DNA of 64,000 nucleotides from JALHUB01 sp963719465 (GTDB taxonomy: Bacteria > Chloroflexota > Dehalococcoidia > DSTF01 > JALHUB01). The notes below the pieces were generated by a model that had not been told where the DNA came from, did not search any database, and worked only from the letters and a program-made list of their open reading frames with translations. The translations under genes and the position numbers were made by a program. The DNA is taken from positions 1,550,001 through 1,614,000 of the forward strand of contig OY970386.1 in the NCBI GenBank assembly GCA_963719465.1, read 5' to 3'. Shown here piece by piece: positions 8,167-17,819 of this stretch; the first letter of the stretch is position 1; the number at the start of each line of letters is the position of its first letter.

Positions 8167-10781
8167 ACGCGCTTCAAGAGCTGCGGAACTGCGGTCAGAG
8201 CGTCTGGCTGGACTACGTGCGACGCGGCCTCATCGAGTCGGGCGAGCTGAAGCGGCTGATGGACGAGTTCGCCGTCGCCGGCATCACCTCCAATCCGACC
8301 ATCTTCAACAAGGCGATCGGCGGCTCGACGGACTACGACCACGCCATCCGCGCCCTCGTTCAGGCGGGCGAGCACGATCCGACGGCGCTCTTCTGGAAGC
8401 TCGCGGTCGAAGACATCACGATGACGGCGGACGTCTTCCGCCCGCTGTTCGACGAGCTGGACGGCGGCGACGGCTTCGTCAGCCTGGAGGCGTCGCCCGG
8501 CCTGGCGCACGACACCGCGGGCACAATCGCGGAGGTAAAGGAGCTGTGGCGTCGGGTCGCGCGGCCAAACCTCATGCTCAAGGTGCCGGGAACGCCGGAA
8601 GGCGTCCCGGCCGTCGAGGAGCTGACGGCGCAAGGCATCAACATCAACATTACGCTGCTTTTCAGCGTGAAGGCGTACGAGCAGGTCGCGCTGGCCTTTA
8701 TCAAGGGGCTGGAGCGGCGGCTGGAGGCGGGGCAGCCGGTCAAGGGCATAAGCAGCGTCGCGTCGTTCTTCGTCTCACGCGTTGATACGATTGTCGACCC
8801 GCTGCTGCCGGAGGGCTCGCCGCTGCGGGGGAAGATCGCCAACGCCAACGCGAAGATCGCGTATCAGCTCTTCAAGCGCCTCTTCTCCGGCGAGCGCTGG
8901 GAGCGGCTGGCGGCGGCGGGAGCGCGCGTGCAGCGGCCGCTCTGGGCGTCGACCAGCACGAAGAACGCCGCCTACTCGGACATCCTCTACGTCCAGGAGC
9001 TCATCGGGCCGAACACGGTGAATACGATGCCCGAGGTGACGCTCCGAGCCTTCGCCGACCATGGGCGGCCGGCGGCGACGCTGGAGCAGGGCGTCGACGA
9101 GGCGGGGCGCATGATCGCGTCGCTGCGGGAGTCGGGCGTCGACCTCGACGCGGCGACGGCGAAGCTGCTGGACGAGGGCCTGGCCGCTTTCGAGAGGGAT
9201 TTCCAGGAGCTTGTCCAGACTATCGAGACGAAGTGCAGCGCCATCCTCGACGAGGAGCGGCGAACGTTCGCCGGCCTCGGCGCGCTCGGCAACGCCGTGG
9301 AAGTGCGGCTGGCGAAGCTTGCCCGCGAGGAGGCGCCGCGCCGCCTCTGGGCCCGCGACTATACGCTCTGGAAGCCGGACCCGAAGGAGATAAGCAACCG
9401 GCTGGGCTGGCTGACGGTCGCGGAGCAGATGCAGGGCCCTGTCTCGGAGCTGACGGCGTTCGGCCGGCAGGTCGCGGACGAGCGCTTCCAGGACGCGGTG
9501 CTGATGGGCATGGGCGGCTCCAGCCTCGCGCCGGAGGTCATCTTCGCGATGTTCGGCGCGAAAGCGGGGTATCCGCGGCTGCACGTGCTCGACACCACGG
9601 ACCCAGCGAGCATCCTGGCGCTGGAGCGCTCGCTTGACCTCAGCCGGACGCTGTTCATCGTCGCCAGCAAGTCGGGCGGCACCGTCGAGACCGCCTGCCA
9701 GTGCGCCTACTTCTGGGATAGGGTCCAGCGCGGCGAGCAGTTCGTCGCCATAACCGACGCCGGCTCACCGTTGGAGGCGCTTGCCAGGCAGAGCGGCTTT
9801 CGAAAGGTCTTACTCAATCCGTCCGACATCGGCGGGCGCTACTCGGCGCTTTCGTACTTCGGGCTGGTTCCCGCGGCCGTCGTGGGTGCGCCCATCGACG
9901 AGCTGCTGGAGCAGGCGGCGGACATGGCGCGCGCCTGCGCCGCTGACGCGCCGGTCGCCGACAATCCCGGCCTCTGGCTCGGCGCGACGATGGCGGAGGC
10001 CGCGCTTGCCGGGCACGACAAGCTGACGCTCGTCCTGCCGCCGCAGATTGCGGCGTTCGGGACGTGGGTGGAGCAGCTGGTCGCGGAATCGACGGGCAAG
10101 GAGGGCAAGGGCATCCTGCCGGTCGAGGGCGAGCCGCTGGGGCCGGCCGGCGTCTACGGCAACGACCGTCTCTTCGTTTCGCTCGGCGAAGCGGTTGAGT
10201 TGCGTCCCCTGGCTCAGCTTGCGTTCGACGGCGCGACGCGGCTGGGCGCGGAGTTCTTCCGCTGGGAGTTCGCGACAGCCGTCGCGGGCGCCATCCTCGG
10301 CATCAACCCGTTCGACCAGCCGAACGTGCAGGAGGCGAAGGACGCCACGAACCGCATTCTCGCCGCCTCGCAGAACGGGCTGCCCGACGTGTCGAACGAC
10401 GACCTGCCGGTGCTTCTGAGTCACGTCCATCCCGGCGACTACATCGCGATCGCCGCCTTCATCCCGCGAAACGCCGAGAACCAGGAAGCGCTGCAACGCC
10501 TGCGGGTCCGCCTGCGCGACCACTTCAAGGTCGCCACGACCGTGGGCTTTGGGCCGCGCTACCTGCATTCGACGGGGCAGCTCCACAAGGGCGGCCCGAA
10601 CAACGGCGTCTTCATTCAGGTCGTCTCGCCGGACCCCGAGGACGTCCCGATACCCGGCCGTCCGTACACCTTCGGAAAGCTGAAAGCAGCGCAGGCCCTC
10701 GGCGACCTGGAGTCGCTAAGAGCGCATGGGCGTCGCGCCGGCCGCGTGCCGCTGAAGACGCTGCTGGAGTGGAGGGCGTGA
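8163..10781 (+). CDS. Bifunctional transaldolase / glucose-6-phosphate isomerase
   Basis: This 872-residue protein is two enzymes in one chain. Residues 1 to about 370 are a TalB/MipB-like transaldolase with GITSNPTIF, the Schiff-base lysine K140 in NLMLKVPGTPEG, and GININITLLFS. From about residue 380 to the end is a phosphoglucose isomerase with GMGGSSLAPEV, SKSGGTVET, the EGKGILPVEGE segment and a late INPFDQPNVQEAK loop. Fused tal-pgi genes are known in several bacterial groups. The fusion couples carbon return from sedoheptulose/erythrose phosphates to glucose 6-phosphate. ATG 8163 overlaps the rpiB stop (ATGA). The frame is also open upstream, but that part lies inside rpiB. The stop overlaps the gnd start by one base. 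Confidence 0.95.
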   Translation: MNALQELRNCGQSVWLDYVRRGLIESGELKRLMDEFAVAGITSNPTIFNKAIGGSTDYDHAIRALVQAGEHDPTALFWKLAVEDITMTADVFRPLFDELDGGDGFVSLEASPGLAHDTAGTIAEVKELWRRVARPNLMLKVPGTPEGVPAVEELTAQGININITLLFSVKAYEQVALAFIKGLERRLEAGQPVKGISSVASFFVSRVDTIVDPLLPEGSPLRGKIANANAKIAYQLFKRLFSGERWERLAAAGARVQRPLWASTSTKNAAYSDILYVQELIGPNTVNTMPEVTLRAFADHGRPAATLEQGVDEAGRMIASLRESGVDLDAATAKLLDEGLAAFERDFQELVQTIETKCSAILDEERRTFAGLGALGNAVEVRLAKLAREEAPRRLWARDYTLWKPDPKEISNRLGWLTVAEQMQGPVSELTAFGRQVADERFQDAVLMGMGGSSLAPEVIFAMFGAKAGYPRLHVLDTTDPASILALERSLDLSRTLFIVASKSGGTVETACQCAYFWDRVQRGEQFVAITDAGSPLEALARQSGFRKVLLNPSDIGGRYSALSYFGLVPAAVVGAPIDELLEQAADMARACAADAPVADNPGLWLGATMAEAALAGHDKLTLVLPPQIAAFGTWVEQLVAESTGKEGKGILPVEGEPLGPAGVYGNDRLFVSLGEAVELRPLAQLAFDGATRLGAEFFRWEFATAVAGAILGINPFDQPNVQEAKDATNRILAASQNGLPDVSNDDLPVLLSHVHPGDYIAIAAFIPRNAENQEALQRLRVRLRDHFKVATTVGFGPRYLHSTGQLHKGGPNNGVFIQVVSPDPEDVPIPGRPYTFGKLKAAQALGDLESLRAHGRRAGRVPLKTLLEWRA

Positions 10782-11650
10782 TGCAGATAGGGATGGTTGG
10801 TCTGGGCAAGATGGGCGGCAACATGGCGGAAAGGCTGCGTCGCGGCGGCCACGACATCATCGGCTACGACAACGACCCGGCGAAGTCGCAGGCGGCGTCG
10901 CTGGCGGACCTGGTGGCGAAGCTGCAGGCGCCGCGCGCCGTCTGGCTGATGCTGCCGGCCGGCGAGGTGACAGAGAACGCAGTTACTGAGCTGGCGGGCC
11001 TGCTGCAGCCGGGCGACCTCGTCGTCGACGGCGGCAACTCTTACTTTCGCGATAGCATCCGGCGCGGCGGCGAGCTGGCGGACCACCGCCTTCTCTTCAT
11101 GGACGCGGGCGTCTCCGGCGGCGTCTGGGGGTTGCAGATCGGGTACTGCCTGATGGTCGGCGGCAGCGACGAGGCGTTCCGGCGAATCGAGCCGGCGCTC
11201 AAGACGCTGGCGCCGCCGGACGGCTACGCGCACGTCGGCCCGGTGGGCGCCGGCCATTTCGCCAAGATGGTGCACAACGGCATCGAGTACGGGATGCTCG
11301 AAGCCTACGCCGAGGGTTTCGACGTGCTGGCGGCGTCGCAGTTCGAATTCGACCTGCGCGAGCTGGCGCACCTCTGGAATCAGGGCAGCGTCGTTCGTTC
11401 GTGGCTGCTCGAGCTGGCGGAGCGCGCCTTCGCGGCCGACCCGCGGCTGGAGCACGTTCGCGGCTACGTCGAGGACTCCGGCGAGGGCCGCTGGACGGCG
11501 CTGGAGGCGATTGGCGAGGGTGTCCCGGCGCCGGTGATCACGCTGAGTCTGTACCGTCGCTTCGCCTCGCGGCAGCCGGACTCCTTCGCGATGAAGGTCA
11601 TCGCCGCCCTGCGCAACCAGTTCGGGGGGCACGCCGTAATGACGGAGTAG
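10781..11650 (+). CDS. gnd: 6-phosphogluconate dehydrogenase, decarboxylating, short form
   Basis: The 289-residue enzyme oxidatively decarboxylates 6-phosphogluconate to ribulose 5-phosphate. It has an N-terminal Rossmann motif (GMVGLGKMGGNMAERL), the substrate loop DGGNSYFRDSIRR, MDAGVSGGVWGLQ, and the catalytic lysine region GHFAKMVHNGIEYG. About 290-300 residues is typical of the GndA/YqeC-like short family, compared with about 470 in the long form. These short enzymes often use NAD+, which is an inference here. ATG 10781 overlaps the preceding stop by one base. The next frame, pgl, begins 5 bases after the stop. Confidence 0.94.
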   Translation: MQIGMVGLGKMGGNMAERLRRGGHDIIGYDNDPAKSQAASLADLVAKLQAPRAVWLMLPAGEVTENAVTELAGLLQPGDLVVDGGNSYFRDSIRRGGELADHRLLFMDAGVSGGVWGLQIGYCLMVGGSDEAFRRIEPALKTLAPPDGYAHVGPVGAGHFAKMVHNGIEYGMLEAYAEGFDVLAASQFEFDLRELAHLWNQGSVVRSWLLELAERAFAADPRLEHVRGYVEDSGEGRWTALEAIGEGVPAPVITLSLYRRFASRQPDSFAMKVIAALRNQFGGHAVMTE

Positions 11651-11655
11651 GCGGC

Positions 11656-12289
11656 GTGAAGCGCGACCTGCTGGTGACTGACGACATCCCGGAAGAGGCC
11701 GTGCGCCTGTTCAGAGAGGCCCGACCGCGGACGCTCGTCCTGGCGGGAGGCGAGACGCCGCGACCCACCTACCTCCGGCTGGCGCGCGAGACCTACGCCT
11801 GGAATGACGTTCGACGTGTTCTTCGGCGACGAGCGCTGCGTGCCGCCGGACCATTCCGACTCCAACTACCGCATGGCAAACGAGACGCTCCTGTCGTCCG
11901 TTCCGGCGCGCGTTCATCGCATGCCCGGCGAAAGCTGCGACGCCGAGGCGTACGAGCGGGAGCTGCGCGCCTTCTTCGGCGAGCTGCCGCGCTTCGATTT
12001 CGTCTTCCTCGGGCTGGGGCCGGATGGGCACACGGCGTCGCTCTTCCCGGGCGACCCCGCGCTGGAGGAGAGGTCGCTCTGGGTCGCGCGCGTCCAACGC
12101 CCCGACCACGACCGCCTGACGCTGACGCTGCCGGTCCTTTCGGCGGCGCGACTGGTCGTCTTCCTCGTCGCGGGCGCGGAGAAGCGCGAGGCGTTGCGCC
12201 GAATGATGTGCGATGAGAATATACCGGCGAATCGGGTGACGGCGGAGCGTGTCGTCGTGCTTGCCGACCGCGAAGCCGCCGGCGGCTAG
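11656..12289 (+). CDS. pgl: 6-phosphogluconolactonase, interrupted by an apparent +1 frameshift
   Basis: The product would hydrolyse 6-phosphogluconolactone. From GTG at 11656 the frame gives a plausible family N-terminus (LVLAGGETPRPTYLRLARE) as far as ETYAW. It then leaves the family, while the next frame resumes with TFDVFFGDERCVPPDHSDSN, the diagnostic segment, and continues through FLGLGPDGHTASLFPG to the stop at 12289. Removing one A of the AA pair at 11803-11804 joins the halves into about 210 residues, slightly short for the family. ATG 11804 could alternatively start a C-terminal fragment, but that would lack the phosphate-binding AGG loop. Whether the cell makes a working enzyme depends on whether the extra base is real. 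Gene order (directly after gnd) agrees with the call. Confidence 0.8.
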
Positions 12290-12346
12290 CAGCACCAGAA
12301 GGCGTCGTAAAGGAAGCCCCGCGCTAAGCGACAGGAGGTCGAACAA

Positions 12347-12910
12347 ATGGAGGACCGGTCTCGCCGGGTTTGTCCCGCCGAACACTCCGGCTGGTTGGTG
12401 AACCCGCTGAGGAAGCTGTTTCAGAATCCGAACAAGATACTCCGGGACTACGTCCGGCCCGGCATGACCGTTGTTGACCTCGGTTGCGGGCCTGGCTTCT
12501 TCACTTTGCCGATGGCGGAGATGGTCGGCGAAAGCGGCAAGATCATAGCCGTCGACATTCAGGAGGCGATGCTGGACCGGCTGAAGGCGCGAATCGACGG
12601 GCGGGACATCGAAAAGCGCATCGTGCTCCATCGCGCTGAGGAACGGAGATTAGGGCTGGCCGAGAACGTCGACTTCGCTCTGGCCTTCTATATGGTGCAC
12701 GAGGTGCCGGATAAGGACGCTTTCTTCCAGGAGCTGAGGTCGGTAATGAAGCCGGGCGCTAAGCTGCTGGTCATCGAGCCGAATTTCCACGTGGGCAAGC
12801 AGGCGTTCGAGGAGATGGTGGCCAAAGCCGCTGCCGCCGGCTTCGTCCCGGGGGAAGGTCCGCGCCTCTTCTTTAGCCGGTCAACCGTGCTGAGCGCCGG
12901 GACGGGCTAA
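12347..12910 (+). CDS. Class I SAM-dependent methyltransferase
   Basis: The 187-residue protein has the SAM-binding motif I VVDLGCGPGFFTLPMAE, motif II acidic residue in IIAVDIQEAML, and a post-I/III region with FALAFYMVHEVPDKDAFF. This makes it a small Rossmann-fold methyltransferase of the UbiE/type-11 kind. The substrate is not evident. A good AGGAGGT site (12333-12339) lies 8 bases before the ATG at 12347. It follows pgl by 57 bases and could be the last gene of that transcript, although its function need not be related to pentose phosphates. Confidence 0.85.
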   Translation: MEDRSRRVCPAEHSGWLVNPLRKLFQNPNKILRDYVRPGMTVVDLGCGPGFFTLPMAEMVGESGKIIAVDIQEAMLDRLKARIDGRDIEKRIVLHRAEERRLGLAENVDFALAFYMVHEVPDKDAFFQELRSVMKPGAKLLVIEPNFHVGKQAFEEMVAKAAAAGFVPGEGPRLFFSRSTVLSAGTG

Positions 12911-12937
12911 TAGGGCGGCGCTGGCAACGGGCCTGTC

Positions 12938-13126
12938 TCAGACCACGTCGGGGCGAGGCCACTTCAGGTCGCAGCTAAGGCAGCGCGCCTGGATGAGCTG
13001 ATCGCCGCGCCAGTAACTGAGTGTGAAGCTCTTCTTGCAGCGAGGGCATTCCGGCACGCCGATCTTGACCTCGTGCTTCGGTTCGTCGCCTGCGCGCGGC
13101 TTGTCGGGTCTCTCAGCGGTCGCCAT
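12938..13126 (-). CDS. Small zinc-ribbon protein
   Basis: The 62-residue protein has two CxxC knuckles (ECPRCKKSF and ARCLSCDLKW) about 20 residues apart, the pattern of a zinc ribbon. The N-terminal third is charged and probably disordered (ATAERPDKPRAGDEPKHE). I chose ATG at 13126 because AGGAGG sits 7 bases before it; the frame is open a little further upstream. No catalytic motif is present. Such proteins often bind nucleic acid or act as adaptors. The function is unknown. Confidence 0.65.
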   Translation of the reverse strand: MATAERPDKPRAGDEPKHEVKIGVPECPRCKKSFTLSYWRGDQLIQARCLSCDLKWPRPDVV

Positions 13127-13207
13127 GGCCTGCCTCCTCGCGTTATTGTACACGATCGGGGGCCGGCGGCGCGCGGCTGACGGTAGTGCTAGACGGCAGG
13201 AACTGAG

Positions 13208-13552
13208 ATGACTGACTGCATCCAGGTGACGACGACGACATCGACGCAGGAGGAGGCGCAGCGGATCGCGGACGCGCTAGTCGAGGCGCGGCTGGCGGCC
13301 TGCGTCCAGATCGTCGGCCCGATAAACAGCGTCTATCGCTGGCAAGGCGAAGTCGAGCGGGCGACGGAGTGGCTGTGCGTCGTCAAGACGGAGCGCCGCC
13401 TGTTCGCGGCGGTCGAGGCGGCGATCAAGCGCCTGCATTCGTATGAGGTGCCGGAGATCCTGGCCGTCGACGTCGCACAGGGCAGCGAGGACTATCTTCG
13501 CTGGCTTCACGAAGAGCTGGCGCGCTCGGCGGACGGCTCCGACGCCTCGTAG
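13208..13552 (+). CDS. cutA: CutA-like divalent-cation tolerance protein
   Basis: The 114-residue protein matches the trimeric CutA1 fold. Landmarks are IQVTTTTSTQEEAQRIADAL, ARLAACVQIVGPINSVYRWQG with the conserved cysteine, ATEWLCVVKTERR and LHSYEVPEILAV. It is cytoplasmic. The biochemical role of CutA is still unclear, although the family is linked to copper tolerance. Its last 46 bases overlap, on the opposite strand, the 3' end of the ABC-2 permease gene. Both frames look genuine, so this is a true convergent overlap. Confidence 0.93.
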   Translation: MTDCIQVTTTTSTQEEAQRIADALVEARLAACVQIVGPINSVYRWQGEVERATEWLCVVKTERRLFAAVEAAIKRLHSYEVPEILAVDVAQGSEDYLRWLHEELARSADGSDAS

Positions 13553-14371
13553 CGCTGCACCCCCAGCAGGCGCCTGATCGCGTCCGTCCAGCCGATGTTC
13601 GACGCGCCGCCGATGGTGATGTCGCGGCCGGCGAAAGCGCGGATTGCGGCCGCCACGAGCACCGCCGAGACGCCCAGCAGCAGGCCGATGTGCCCCCAGT
13701 TCAGACCTCGCACCAGCGGCTCGCCGGCGCCGTAGTAGTAGAATGGCGAGGCGTACCTTACGCCCGACAGGCTGTGGACGGCGGCGGCGATCGTGTTGAA
13801 GAAGTAGCCCAGCGTCGTCAGGGCGATGGCGCCGGCGGCGGCGTAGGCGCGATTCGGCAGGAAGGCGCCGAACCAGAGCGAGATCGAGTAGTAGAGAATG
13901 GACATCGGCAGCATGTTGGCCGAAGCCAGCGCCGCGCCCTTCAGCGTCAGGTTGATGTCGACGAAGGGGACGGAGAGCAGGAAGCCCAGGAAGCCGAAGG
14001 CCGCGATTATCGCCGCGCCGACGCAGATCCCCACCGTCTTCTCGATCATCATCCCGGCGCGCGTGACCGGCTGCGACATCAGCAGGTCGATAGTGCCGCT
14101 GCCCTCCTCGCCGGCGATGGCGCCCGTGCCCTGAATGACGACGTAAACGATGAGCAGGATCGGGATCCAGCTGAAGTACTCGGCGCTGACGAAGCCGGGC
14201 GCGGTTGAGTAGGCGAGGTCGCTGCCGAGGAGCGCCTGGACGGCCTGCGGGAGCTGGATGCTGGCGACGGTCGTCCGGTACGACGGCCAGAGGTAGACGA
14301 TGGCCGCCGCCATGAGCGTGAAGGTCAGGCCAAAGCCGACGATCTGCCAGCGCTGGTCGCGCAGCCCCTTC

Positions 14372-14394
<23 letters not shown>
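13507..14394 (-). CDS. ABC-2 type exporter permease
   Basis: The 295-residue membrane protein begins MRFLSVARKGLRDQRWQ. It has about six hydrophobic segments, a large extracytoplasmic loop after the first helix, and the family-like stretch GEEGSGTIDLLMSQPVTRAGMM in the first cytoplasmic part. It would form the channel for the ATPase gene just upstream, whose 3' end it overlaps by 23 bases. The start at 14394 is chosen because the longer frame up to 14574 is low-complexity shadow of that gene. Exporters of this type move drugs, lipids or polysaccharides; the substrate cannot be read. The 3' end overlaps cutA on the other strand. Confidence 0.87.
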
Positions 14395-15307
<913 letters not shown>

Positions 15308-15452
15308 GAGGCGGGTCCGGAGAATCGCGTTAGCATGCCGGATCGATTATATCGCCTTGCGAGGGGAGGATCAGCATGTCGGGGAGAGGGGAGAGCGCTT
15401 GTCGACGCAAGGTCGGCGGTTCGCCTCAAGGTGAGCTCGGAAGCGCATGCTC

Positions 15453-15478
15453 GGGCCGCTCGGGTTCCCGAGCGGCCC
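15453..15478 (-). terminator. Perfect hairpin downstream of the alcohol dehydrogenase gene
   Basis: A 12-base arm (15453-15464), a 2-base centre and its exact complement (15467-15478) lie 29 bases beyond the alcohol dehydrogenase stop. No T-run follows on either strand. It can be a transcription stop only by hairpin strength or with Rho, or it may protect the 3' end. Confidence 0.45.
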
Positions 15479-15506
15479 TCCCCCGCGTGGCTCGACGGCC
15501 TCTCGC

Positions 15507-16586
15507 TCAGAACTTGACGATACTGCGCGCCACCTCGCCGCGCTTCAACGCCTCGAACGCCTCGTTTATCTCCTCCAGCCGCCACACGCGCGAGATCAGC
15601 TCTTCCAGCTTGAGTCGGTCCGTCATGTAAAGCTCAACCAGCGCCGGCATGTCCATCCGAAAGCGCGTCGAGCCGTAGAACGAGCCTTGCAGCGTCTTGC
15701 CGAGGAACAGCCCCGTCGACCGGATAGTGATCGATGCTGCGACCGGCGGCATGCCCACCATCACCACCTCGCCGCCCTTGTTCGCCGAGTCGAACGCCTG
15801 CGCCACGACTTCCGGGATGCCGACCACCTCGAACGCGTAGTCGACGCCGCCGGGCACGAGCTCGCGGATACGAGCGACGGGGTCCTCGTTCGTCGCGTTT
15901 ATCGTGTCCGTCGCGCCGAACTCGCAAGCCAGCGCCAGCTTGTTCTCCAGCCTGTCGACGGCGATGATCCGCGTCGCGCCCGCCAGGCAGGCGCCCTGGA
16001 TCACGTTCAGACCGACGCCGCCGCAGCCGAAGACGGCGACGCTGCTGCCTACCTTGACCTTCGCCGTGTTCGTCACCGCGCCGACGCCGGTCATGACGCT
16101 GCAGCCGATGAGCGCCGCCTTGTCCAGCGGCATGTCCTCGCGGATCTTCACCAGCGCCGTCTCGTGCGTCACCGTGCGCTCCGCAAAGGCCGAGACGGCC
16201 GACTGGTGGTAGAGCACCTGGTCGCCCTTGTGAAAGCGGGTCGTCCCGTCGAGCATGCGCGAAGAGGGGCCCGCTTCGCACAGGTAAGGCCTGCCTTCGG
16301 TGCAGTAGCGACAGACGCCGCAGGACGGCACCCAGGAGAAGATGACGTGGTCGCCCTCGGCGACGCGCGTCACGTGCGACCCCGCCTTCTCGACGACGCC
16401 GGCGCCCTCGTGGCCCATCACCATCGGCAGGCGCGCCGGCCACAGCCCTTCGATGAAATGCAGGTCGCTGTGGCAGATCCCGGCCGCCGCCATGCGCACT
16501 AGCACCTCATGCGATTGCGGCTCGTCGATCTCTATGTCTTCAACTACCAGCGGCGTCTTCGGTTCGTACAGGACTGCGGCTTTCAT
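15507..16586 (-). CDS. Zinc-dependent alcohol dehydrogenase
   Basis: The 359-residue medium-chain dehydrogenase has the catalytic zinc site (ICHSDLHFIEG and GHEGAGVV). The four-cysteine structural zinc loop CGVCRYCTEGRPYLC and the nucleotide loop VFGCGGVGLNVIQGA are also present. Overall it resembles class III-like or NDMA-dependent alcohol dehydrogenases (RMLDGTTRF, IGCSVMTGVGAVTNTAKV) that oxidise primary alcohols or their conjugates. It is cytoplasmic. The start is ATG at 16586 (KAAVLYEPKTPL); the open frame above it belongs to the neighbouring gene. Its first 47 bases overlap the 3' end of the membrane-protein gene on the same strand. The substrate is uncertain. Confidence 0.93.
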   Translation of the reverse strand: MKAAVLYEPKTPLVVEDIEIDEPQSHEVLVRMAAAGICHSDLHFIEGLWPARLPMVMGHEGAGVVEKAGSHVTRVAEGDHVIFSWVPSCGVCRYCTEGRPYLCEAGPSSRMLDGTTRFHKGDQVLYHQSAVSAFAERTVTHETALVKIREDMPLDKAALIGCSVMTGVGAVTNTAKVKVGSSVAVFGCGGVGLNVIQGACLAGATRIIAVDRLENKLALACEFGATDTINATNEDPVARIRELVPGGVDYAFEVVGIPEVVAQAFDSANKGGEVVMVGMPPVAASITIRSTGLFLGKTLQGSFYGSTRFRMDMPALVELYMTDRLKLEELISRVWRLEEINEAFEALKRGEVARSIVKF

Positions 16587-17478
16587 CCAACGACTCCTTG
16601 TCGGTATCGCGCGGGCAGCGCCATGCCTGCCATCCGGCGACGGCGAGGGCGCCCGAGCCCCAGACGCCGGCCAGGAACGCAGCCAGCCAGCCGGCCACGG
16701 GCACGAGAAGCACGATCTGAAGCAAAATGACCCCCAGCGTCGTCGCGACGTAGGGATGGTCCGCAGGTCGCGCGCTCCCGCCAAGCGAGAGCAGCGCCTC
16801 GCCAAGCCGTGCGCCGACCACGATGTAGCCGAGCAGCCACAGCAGCGGCAAAACGGCCAGCAGCAGCGCCAGGCCGACCGGTATGCCGATGACCGAGATC
16901 AGCGCGAAGAGGCCGAGAATGGGAAGGACGATCCAGATGGCCAGGGCGCCAAGGACGGTGTACGGGAAGTCGGAGGTAAGGACCGCCGCCGCGCGCGCAA
17001 GCTGCCGCCCGCCAATCGCCGCGAAGATGAGCCCGGCGATGACGATGGTCAGCGTCATGCCCAGCCAGAGCAGCCAGAAGAAGGCGCCGCGGAAGAAGCC
17101 GAATCCGCGCCGGTTGATGCCGTGGTCGACGACGGAGCCTTCCTGCCGGTTGACGGTGCCGCGGATGATCGTGACGTGGTCGACGTGGGAGCCTGCCTCC
17201 AGCGTCACGGTGCCCCTGATGACCGTCACGGCGCCGTTGACGTTGCCGGCGATGTCGGCGTTGCCGCTGATGACGGTCAGCCGCCCGCGCACGGTTCCGG
17301 CGATGTCCGCATCACCGCGGATGACGACGACGGAGCCGACGCTTTCGTTCGGCGGCAGGGTATAGGTGCCGTGGAGTCGCAGCGCGAAGCCGCCCTGGTC
17401 GCCGCTGTCCGCGAATGCCGTCGTCGGCAGTAAAGCGGCGAACGCCACCAGCAGGGCCAACGCGATTCGAGTCCGCAT
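16540..17478 (-). CDS. Exported polymer-like repeat region joined to a membrane domain
   Basis: The 312-residue protein begins with a signal peptide (RTRIALALLVAFAALLPTTAFA). From about residue 35 to 105 it has short repeats of the form VxVIxGxxxIAGxVxG (VVVIRGDADIAGTVRG, LTVISGNADIAGNVNG, VTVIRGTVTLEAG). These are typical of beta-helix or bactofilin-like polymers. Five to six membrane helices follow from about residue 115 to the C-terminus. Proteins of this kind are annotated as polymer-forming or DUF-type membrane proteins; their function is unknown. The start is ATG at 17478, with GAGGGAAG just before it. The end overlaps the alcohol dehydrogenase start, suggesting a common transcript. Confidence 0.7.
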   Translation of the reverse strand: MRTRIALALLVAFAALLPTTAFADSGDQGGFALRLHGTYTLPPNESVGSVVVIRGDADIAGTVRGRLTVISGNADIAGNVNGAVTVIRGTVTLEAGSHVDHVTIIRGTVNRQEGSVVDHGINRRGFGFFRGAFFWLLWLGMTLTIVIAGLIFAAIGGRQLARAAAVLTSDFPYTVLGALAIWIVLPILGLFALISVIGIPVGLALLLAVLPLLWLLGYIVVGARLGEALLSLGGSARPADHPYVATTLGVILLQIVLLVPVAGWLAAFLAGVWGSGALAVAGWQAWRCPRDTDKESLDESRSPVRTEDAAGS

Positions 17479-17819
17479 GCTTCCCTCAATGCCAATATAC
17501 GTTGACCTCCGTCGCCCTGTCGAGCGGCCTCCCTTCCCGCCGGGTGCCGCGACCCCCTTACAAACCGCTGCTGTCCCTGCTACCATAGCGAGGGAGCTAG
17601 CCGCGATGCCTCTTTCACGCTGCAACGCCGGGATCGTGCAGAAATGCGCAACTTTGCCAGATTCAGCTAGCCCCTTCTCAGATTCAGAAGGACAACGAAA
17701 AAAACCTATTGAATTCGATTGGTCAATCAACCCCCTCTCGATTCCGGCAGCCCACCTTGACATCAGAGCCGCCTCTCCACAAGATGGGTGACACGATCCC
17801 GCCATCGTGGAGGCTCATG
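17479..17819. other. 341-base divergent intergenic region
   Basis: This holds no convincing gene. Its last 120 bases are unusually AT-rich for the window. They include a repeated CAGATTCAG-like word (near 17660 and 17680) and an inverted repeat GATTG-GT-CAATC at 17717-17728. It probably carries promoters for the membrane-protein gene (minus) and the acyl-CoA synthetase (plus). GGAGG at 17809-17813 is the ribosome site for the latter. Confidence 0.4.
17717..17728 (+). promoter_or_regulatory. Small inverted repeat, possible operator for the acyl-CoA synthetase gene
   Basis: GATTG and its complement CAATC, separated by two bases, lie about 90 bases before the start codon inside an AT-rich island. 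The position would suit a repressor of fatty-acid use, but no regulator gene adjoins it. This is a weak inference. Confidence 0.25.

Noticed and set aside
15447..16502. 351-codon plus-strand frame opposite alcohol dehydrogenase
   Set aside because: Arg/His/Asp-rich shadow; the minus strand has all zinc and cofactor motifs.
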